A DNA stretch of 5,854 nucleotides from Bizionia sp. (GTDB lineage: Bacteria; Bacteroidota; Bacteroidia; Flavobacteriales; Flavobacteriaceae): positions 1 through 5,854 of the forward strand of contig JAGPVI010000306.1 of the NCBI GenBank assembly GCA_018067115.1, in the 5' to 3' direction. Within the stretch, counting starts at the first letter, position 1. Every line of letters starts with the position of its first letter. A model generated the notes under the pieces. It had not been told where the DNA came from and made no database searches. It was given only the letters and a program-made list of their open reading frames with translations. Of the stretch, positions 1 to 5,854 are shown piece after piece. Both the position numbers and the translations under genes were made by a program.

Positions 1-1787
1 CACTAGATTTACAGCTTAAAACCTTGCCCAATTCGCCAGGAGTATACCAGTACTTTGACGCCGATGGGACTATAATTTATGTTGGGAAAGCAAAGAATCT
101 AAAAAAAAGAGTGACTTCGTATTTTACGAAAACACACGATAATGGTAAAACGCGTGTGCTTGTAAAAAAAATAGATAGTATTAAGCATATTGTTGTAGAA
201 ACAGAGACCGATGCGCTTTTACTAGAAAATAACTTAATAAAAAAACACAAGCCGCGTTACAATGTCTTGTTAAAAGACGATAAAACGTATCCGTGGATAT
301 GCATTAAAAACGAGCGTTTTCCAAGAATTTTTACTACCCGCCGTGTTATTAAAGACGGGAGCCAGTATTTTGGTCCGTATACGAGTATGAAAACGGTGTC
401 GACACTTTTAGATTTAATAAAAGGGTTATACCAATTGCGAACCTGTAAATATGATTTGGCTAAAGATAAAATTGAAGCCGACAAATATAAAGTGTGTTTA
501 GAATACCATTTGGGAAACTGCAAGGGGCCTTGCGAAGGCTTGGAAACCGAAGGTCATTATCAAGAAAATATTGTTGCGATTAAAGAAATATTGAAGGGGA
601 ATTTTAAGGATTCTATTGGCGTTTTTAGAGATCAAATGAAGATTTTTGCCGAGAATATGGAATTTGAAGAGGCGCAGAAAATTAAAGAAAAACTGGAAAT
701 CTTAGAGAATTACCAAGCGAAATCTACCATTATTAGTCCGCGAATAAGTAATGTTGATGTGTTCTCGATAGTTAGCGATGACAGTTACGGGTATATTAAC
801 TTTCTTCAAATATCTTATGGGTCCATTATTAGATCGCATACACTGGAAATTAAAAAGAAATTAGACGAATCTGATAAGACTCTTTTAGAACTCGCCATAA
901 TTGAAATTAGACAACGATTCAATTCTAATTCTAGAGAAATATATGTACCTTTTAAGGTGGCTATTGGAGATGACTTAAAAGTAACAATTCCGCAATTGGG
1001 CGATAAAAAACATATTCTAGATTTATCTATTAGAAATGCTAAATATTACCGGATGGAGCGTTTTAAGCAAGTTAAAATTACAGATCCAGATCGTCATGTA
1101 AAACGTATAATGGCACAGATGAAAACCGATTTGCGTTTAAGTGTAGAACCAAGACATATTGAGTGTTTTGATAACTCTAATATTCAAGGAACAAATCCAG
1201 TAGCAGCCTGCGTGGTTTTTAAAAATGGTAAACCAAGTAAAAAAGATTACAGGAATTTTAATATTAAAACTGTTGAAGGTCCAGACGATTTTGCGTCTAT
1301 GGAAGAAGTTGTTTACCGGAGGTATAAGCGCTTGTTAGACGAGGAGCAACCATTACCGCAGCTTATTATAATTGATGGGGGGAAAGGGCAATTGTCATCG
1401 TCTTTAAAAAGCTTAGACGCTTTAGGTTTAAGAGGTAAAATAGCAATTATAGGTATCGCAAAACGTTTAGAAGAGTTGTTTTATCCTGGCGATTCGGTAC
1501 CCTTATATCTAGATAAAAAAAGTGAAACCCTTAAAATAATTCAGCAATTAAGAAACGAAGCGCACCGTTTTGGTATTGAACACCATAGAAACAAACGTAG
1601 TAAACAAGCGTTAAACACAGAAATGGAAACGATTCCGGGGATTGGTGAAAAAACAATTGTAGATTTGTTAAAAGCATTCAAATCGGCGAAACGCATTGCG
1701 AATGCAAAGTTAGACGAATTGGAAGCTGTAATAGGAGTTTCTAGGGCCGAAAAAATTTATAGCTATTATCATAAAAATGAAGATTAA
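1..1787 (+). CDS. uvrC: UvrABC excinuclease subunit C, 5'-truncated by the window edge
   Basis: UvrC makes both the 3' and 5' incisions around a DNA lesion bound by UvrB in nucleotide excision repair. The reading frame is open to the window edge: complete codons begin at position 3 and read LDLQLKT just before the TTG at 24, so the true start lies upstream and the TTG is an internal Leu. Counting that Leu as residue 1, the N-terminal GIY-YIG nuclease shows GVY (6-8), YVG (19-21), Arg29 and the catalytic-type Glu68. A four-cysteine cluster follows (C141, C158, C166, C170). A UVR segment for UvrB binding lies near 203-236. The RNase H-like nuclease has D383, D421/D422, D451 in IIIDGGKGQ and H514 in EAHRF, matching the known Asp/Asp/Asp/His set. 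A helix-hairpin-helix region with PGIG ends the protein (534-584). About 590 residues is normal length. All catalytic positions are intact. The identification is very secure. Confidence 0.98.
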   Translation, partial: LDLQLKTLPNSPGVYQYFDADGTIIYVGKAKNLKKRVTSYFTKTHDNGKTRVLVKKIDSIKHIVVETETDALLLENNLIKKHKPRYNVLLKDDKTYPWICIKNERFPRIFTTRRVIKDGSQYFGPYTSMKTVSTLLDLIKGLYQLRTCKYDLAKDKIEADKYKVCLEYHLGNCKGPCEGLETEGHYQENIVAIKEILKGNFKDSIGVFRDQMKIFAENMEFEEAQKIKEKLEILENYQAKSTIISPRISNVDVFSIVSDDSYGYINFLQISYGSIIRSHTLEIKKKLDESDKTLLELAIIEIRQRFNSNSREIYVPFKVAIGDDLKVTIPQLGDKKHILDLSIRNAKYYRMERFKQVKITDPDRHVKRIMAQMKTDLRLSVEPRHIECFDNSNIQGTNPVAACVVFKNGKPSKKDYRNFNIKTVEGPDDFASMEEVVYRRYKRLLDEEQPLPQLIIIDGGKGQLSSSLKSLDALGLRGKIAIIGIAKRLEELFYPGDSVPLYLDKKSETLKIIQQLRNEAHRFGIEHHRNKRSKQALNTEMETIPGIGEKTIVDLLKAFKSAKRIANAKLDELEAVIGVSRAEKIYSYYHKNED

Positions 1788-1790
1788 TAC

Positions 1791-4031
1791 ATGAAGCACC
1801 TTATTATTTTCGCATTATTACTATTTGTTTTTAGTGGAGATGTTTATGCACAAGACCACAATAAAAGAGAGCCTAAAGTAGGTTTGGTTTTAAGTGGTGG
1901 TGGGGCAAAAGGATTGGCACATATTGGAGCTTTAAAAATTATAGACAGTCTAGGTATACGTATAGATTATGTCGCAGGTACTAGCATGGGGGCTATTGTA
2001 GGGTCTTTATATGCTTCGGGGTATTCTGGAAAACAATTAGATTCAATATTTAAAAAAGTAGATTTTAGCGATATTATAAACGATAATATTCCGCGCGAAG
2101 CAAAAACATTTTACGAACGCGAAAATTATGAGAAGTATGCCGTTACACTGCCTTTCGATAATTTTACATTAAAACTGCCATCGGCATTATCACGAGGACA
2201 GAACACGTTTAATTTACTGTCTAAATTAACATTACATGTTTCTAATACTACCGACTTTAGTAAACTTCCTATTCCGTTTTTCTGTATTGCAACTAATATA
2301 GAGAATGGACAGCCTGTGCTACTAGATAAAGGCAACTTGGCTTTAGCAGTAAAAGCAAGTGGTGCTTTTCCGTCGTTGTTTCAGCCTGTTCTTATTAACA
2401 ACGAACTGCTTATAGATGGAGGTGTGGTTAATAATTACCCTATAGACGAACTTCGTGCTAAAGGAATGGATGTTATTATTGGGGTCGATGTGCAAGACGG
2501 TTTAGCCACAAGAACCGATTTGTCTTCGGCGGCAGCCATATTATTTCAGATTAATAACTTTCGTACCATTAATGATATGAAAATCAAGTCTAAAAAAACA
2601 GACATATATATTAAGCCAGATATTACAAAATTTACGGTGGTGTCTTTCGATTTAGGGGCAAAAATTATTGAAAATGGTAAGGCGGCTGCAGTATTAAAAA
2701 TCCCGGAATTAGAAGCTCTTGCCGAAAAACAAATTAAACCACCTTTAAAGTTTACAGACCATAAAGTACCCGATAGCCTTCAGATTAACGATATTTATTT
2801 TGAGGGATTAAACAATTATACGATCTCGTATGTATTAGGTAAATTTAAATTTAAGCCCGGAGAGAAAATCAGTTTTCAAGATTTTGTGAGCGGTACAAAT
2901 AATTTAGTAGGTACAAATAACTTTGATAGCTTTAATTATAAACTGAAACCTTCCAGTAAAAAAGGGGTAGAAGGTTACGATTTGTATTCGGAATTAAAAG
3001 AAACAAAAAAAACAGCGTCCTTAAAGTTAGGATTGCATTACGACGGGTTATATAAAAGTGCTTTGTTAGTAAATTTTACAAACAAGCAATTGCTTTTTAA
3101 AAATGATGTGTTGTCTTTCGATTTTATTGTGGGAGATAATGTGCGTTATAATTTTGATTATTATATAGATAAAGGACATTACTGGAGTGTTGGTGTTAGC
3201 TCAAAGTACAGTGAGTTTCAAACAAACGTATCGGCAACGGGGTTATTAACACCAGACGAAATGATGCTTTCTGGCGTTAATAAACTAAACACAAAATTAA
3301 CAGATTTAAGTAATCGATTCTTTATACAAACGCAGTATAAAAATGATTTTAAAATTACTTTGGGTGCGCAGCATCAGCGTTTAAAAGTGAGCACAGAAAC
3401 AGTGATTTCAGAGTCGAACAAAGAAACTTATTTCGATAAAAGTGACTACGTAAGTTTATATGGTAACCTACGATACGATTCTTTCGACGATAAATATTAT
3501 CCTTCAAAAGGGTTTTATCTTAATGGGGATTTTAATATCTATTTGTATTCTTCAGATTATAATAATGACTTTTCAGAGTTTTCAGTGTTAAGCGGGAAAT
3601 TAGGCTATGCGCATAGTTTTAACGATAAATTTAGTGCTTCTATTATTAGCGAGGCTGGCTTAAGTATTAATGCCAACGAGAGTTCTTCTTTCGATTATAT
3701 TTTAGGGGGTTACGCTAAAAATTTTGTTAATAATCTTAAGTCATTTTATGGTTACGACTTTTTATCTATTCGTGGAAATAGCTATATAAAAGCAACTATT
3801 CAAGCCGATTACGAGGTGTTTAAGAAAAACCATATTTTATTAGCAGCTAACTATGCGAATATTGAAAACGATTTATTCGATACCGTGGGTTGGTTTTCTT
3901 GGCCAAAGTACTCTGGCTATGCTTTGGGGTACGGGGTAGAATCCTTTTTAGGACCTTTAGAAGCGCGTTACACATGGTCTCCAGATACAAAAGAAAGCTA
4001 CTGGTTTTTTAATTTAGGATTCTGGTTTTAA
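1791..4031 (+). CDS. Secreted patatin-like phospholipase with POTRA-like segment and C-terminal outer-membrane barrel (type Vd-like)
   Basis: A 746-residue protein predicted to hydrolyse acyl esters of lipids at the outer membrane; the substrate is unknown. Residues 1-20 form a signal peptide (hydrophobic core LIIFALLLFVF, likely cleavage after VYA). The patatin domain (about 28-310) has the oxyanion-hole motif SGGGAKG (35-41), the nucleophile elbow GTSMG with Ser65, and the DGG motif with Asp209, giving an intact Ser-Asp dyad. Residues about 327-391 look like one POTRA domain (INDIYFEGLNNYTI... FDSFNYKL). The last 355 residues alternate aromatic and polar residues like beta-strands and end in NLGFWF, a terminal aromatic typical of outer-membrane barrels. 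This is the layout of PlpD of Pseudomonas and FplA of Fusobacterium. The ATG lies 3 nt after the uvrC stop with no clear Shine-Dalgarno, so translation may be coupled. The patatin call is very secure; passenger location and substrate are inference. Confidence 0.92.
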   Translation: MKHLIIFALLLFVFSGDVYAQDHNKREPKVGLVLSGGGAKGLAHIGALKIIDSLGIRIDYVAGTSMGAIVGSLYASGYSGKQLDSIFKKVDFSDIINDNIPREAKTFYERENYEKYAVTLPFDNFTLKLPSALSRGQNTFNLLSKLTLHVSNTTDFSKLPIPFFCIATNIENGQPVLLDKGNLALAVKASGAFPSLFQPVLINNELLIDGGVVNNYPIDELRAKGMDVIIGVDVQDGLATRTDLSSAAAILFQINNFRTINDMKIKSKKTDIYIKPDITKFTVVSFDLGAKIIENGKAAAVLKIPELEALAEKQIKPPLKFTDHKVPDSLQINDIYFEGLNNYTISYVLGKFKFKPGEKISFQDFVSGTNNLVGTNNFDSFNYKLKPSSKKGVEGYDLYSELKETKKTASLKLGLHYDGLYKSALLVNFTNKQLLFKNDVLSFDFIVGDNVRYNFDYYIDKGHYWSVGVSSKYSEFQTNVSATGLLTPDEMMLSGVNKLNTKLTDLSNRFFIQTQYKNDFKITLGAQHQRLKVSTETVISESNKETYFDKSDYVSLYGNLRYDSFDDKYYPSKGFYLNGDFNIYLYSSDYNNDFSEFSVLSGKLGYAHSFNDKFSASIISEAGLSINANESSSFDYILGGYAKNFVNNLKSFYGYDFLSIRGNSYIKATIQADYEVFKKNHILLAANYANIENDLFDTVGWFSWPKYSGYALGYGVESFLGPLEARYTWSPDTKESYWFFNLGFWF

Positions 4032-4322
4032 AAGTATAATTGTAAAAACAGTAAGCTTAACTTTTTTAAAAGACAGTTTAAATACTTCGAATTTAATAAT
4101 AAAAGTGTTAAAAACCGACTCAAAATCAAGGGTTTCACACATTCGTGGAACGGCTTATTGAAATACATTTTATAAACTCCAAAAAAATAACGATATTTGT
4201 TGGTAATGAAACACTATTGGCAAGACTTATTATCGCATTTAAAATTTCTTATAAAAAGGAATCCAGAATGATGTTATATTATTAACAATCAAACTATTGT
4301 TTAATTATTAATATAAATTATT
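4032..4322. other. A/T-rich intergenic region before hmgA, probably holding its promoter and leader
   Basis: This 291-bp spacer separates the uvrC-patatin block from the tyrosine catabolism block. I see no convincing terminator: CTTTTTTA near 4069-4076 follows only a very short self-complementary TAAGCTTA, and AAACC/GGGTTT around 4111-4135 would be a weak stem with a long loop. The 8-mer GATATTTG at 4192-4199 differs at one base from the Bacteroidota -7 consensus TAnnTTTG, but no matching TTG lies at the usual distance upstream, so I do not call a promoter. The last 30 bases before the hmgA start are almost pure A/T, a common leader type in this phylum, where A-rich sequence often replaces Shine-Dalgarno. 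A 21-codon open frame (4206-4271) is treated under findings. Confidence 0.6.
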
Positions 4323-5480
<1,158 letters not shown>

Positions 5481-5503
5481 ATTTAACAAAAATAATAAGA
5501 AGC

Positions 5504-5572
5504 TAGTTCCTGCTTTCCGCTAAATCTTTTTTATGAAAAAATCAAAAAAGGATACCGCATCAATCAGGGCTA
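5504..5572. repeat. 69-bp imperfect palindromic intergenic repeat
   Basis: Two-fold symmetric blocks share one centre near 5538: TAG (5504-5506) with CTA (5570-5572), CCTG (5509-5512) with CAGG (5565-5568), GC (5519-5520) with GC (5557-5558), and ATCTTTTTT (5524-5532) with AAAAAAGGAT (5544-5553), leaving an 11-nt central loop. From memory, the half-site CTGCTTTCCGCT, a T-run and A-run core, and CGCATCAATCAGGGCTA resemble a sequence found repeatedly between genes in many flavobacterial genomes; I could not verify this here. As RNA it could fold into a long interrupted hairpin and may attenuate or stabilise an hmgA-hppD transcript. It is not a classic Rho-independent terminator, because the stem is A/T-rich and no T-run follows the 3' arm. 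The rest of the spacer (5481-5503 and 5573-5678) is featureless A/T-rich DNA. Confidence 0.65.
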
Positions 5573-5678
5573 AAACAAAACACTAACACAATTGTAGTTG
5601 AATTATTTAATAGAAAAGTAAAACGCAAATAAACGCGAGGCTTTTCGAATGTAATTCATCATTATAAAAATATATATT

Positions 5679-5854
5679 ATGAGTAAAAAAGACATTAAAT
5701 CAGTAGAATACGGATTAGAAAAAATATTTGAAGGCGCACAAGATTTCTTGCCTTTATTAGGTACAGATTACGTAGAGTTTTATGTAGGTAACGCAAAACA
5801 AGCAGCACATTTTTACAAAACGGCATTTGGTTTTCAATCTTATGCGTATAAAGG
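5679..5854 (+). CDS. hppD: 4-hydroxyphenylpyruvate dioxygenase, 3'-truncated by the window end
   Basis: Fe(II)-dependent, non-2-oxoglutarate oxygenase that converts 4-hydroxyphenylpyruvate to homogentisate, the step immediately before HmgA. Only 58 complete codons are present and the frame is open to the last base. They start MSKKDIKSVEYGLEKIF and contain DFLPLLGTDYVEFYVGNAKQ (residues 22-41) followed by AAHFYKTAFGF. That is the first beta-alpha-beta unit of the N-terminal vicinal-oxygen-chelate domain, and it is highly typical of Bacteroidota and eukaryote-like HPPDs. The iron ligands lie in the C-terminal domain and are outside the window, so catalytic integrity cannot be judged. The ATG at 5679 follows an A/T-only stretch (5668-5678) without a Shine-Dalgarno, as for hmgA. 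The 198-bp gap and the palindrome before it leave open whether it has its own promoter. Confidence 0.95.
   Translation, partial: MSKKDIKSVEYGLEKIFEGAQDFLPLLGTDYVEFYVGNAKQAAHFYKTAFGFQSYAYK

Noticed and set aside
24..26. TTG as a start codon of uvrC
   Set aside because: The frame continues upstream to the window edge with residues (LDLQLKT) that match the usual UvrC N-terminus, so this is an internal leucine and the gene is simply cut by the window.
257..523. Minus-strand open frame of 88 codons inside uvrC
   Set aside because: It lies entirely within a strongly conserved coding region on the other strand and shows no recognisable domain; a shadow frame.
2126..2335. Minus-strand open frame of 69 codons inside the patatin domain
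   Set aside because: Antisense to conserved patatin sequence, with no family resemblance or start signal.
2892..2920. 11-bp direct repeat GGTACAAATAA, 18 bp apart, encoding GTNNLV-GTNNFD
   Set aside because: In frame and possibly a small duplication, but both copies fit the expected pattern of this POTRA-like region, so it is probably ordinary coding sequence.
4058..4076. Possible Rho-independent terminator after the patatin gene
   Set aside because: The T-run near 4069 is preceded only by a short self-complementary AAGCTT-type sequence with no room for a loop; not a convincing hairpin.
4192..4199. GATATTTG as a Bacteroidota -7 promoter element for hmgA
   Set aside because: One mismatch to TAnnTTTG and no TTG at the usual upstream distance; such matches are frequent in A/T-rich DNA.

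Overview
The window looks like a chromosomal segment from a marine-type Flavobacteriaceae bacterium (Bacteroidota). This rests on the strong A+T bias, the near absence of Shine-Dalgarno sequences, A/T-rich leaders directly before start codons, and protein sequences that read like the flavobacterial members of well-known families. The genus cannot be fixed from the sequence alone.

All genes are on the + strand and fall into two blocks. The left block (1-4031) holds uvrC, whose first codons lie outside the window, followed after only 3 nt by a secreted patatin-family protein with the layout signal peptide, patatin, one POTRA-like segment, outer-membrane beta-barrel. The first is the incision nuclease of nucleotide excision repair. 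The second is probably a surface or periplasmic lipid hydrolase of the type Vd (PlpD/FplA-like) architecture. The tight junction suggests a shared transcript, but no functional link between them is evident.

A 291-bp A/T-rich spacer (4032-4322) separates this from the right block, which is tyrosine/phenylalanine catabolism. It contains a complete homogentisate 1,2-dioxygenase (hmgA) and, 198 bp later, the first 58 codons of 4-hydroxyphenylpyruvate dioxygenase (hppD), cut by the window end. HppD makes homogentisate and HmgA opens its ring, so the two catalyse consecutive steps. The spacer between them carries a 69-bp imperfect palindrome (5504-5572) that looks like a dispersed intergenic repeat of flavobacteria.

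Nothing here amounts to a clearly new biological system. The items most worth a second look are the type Vd-like patatin, the palindromic repeat, and the four-cysteine cluster in UvrC. No tRNA, rRNA, CRISPR array, insertion sequence or prophage gene was seen.
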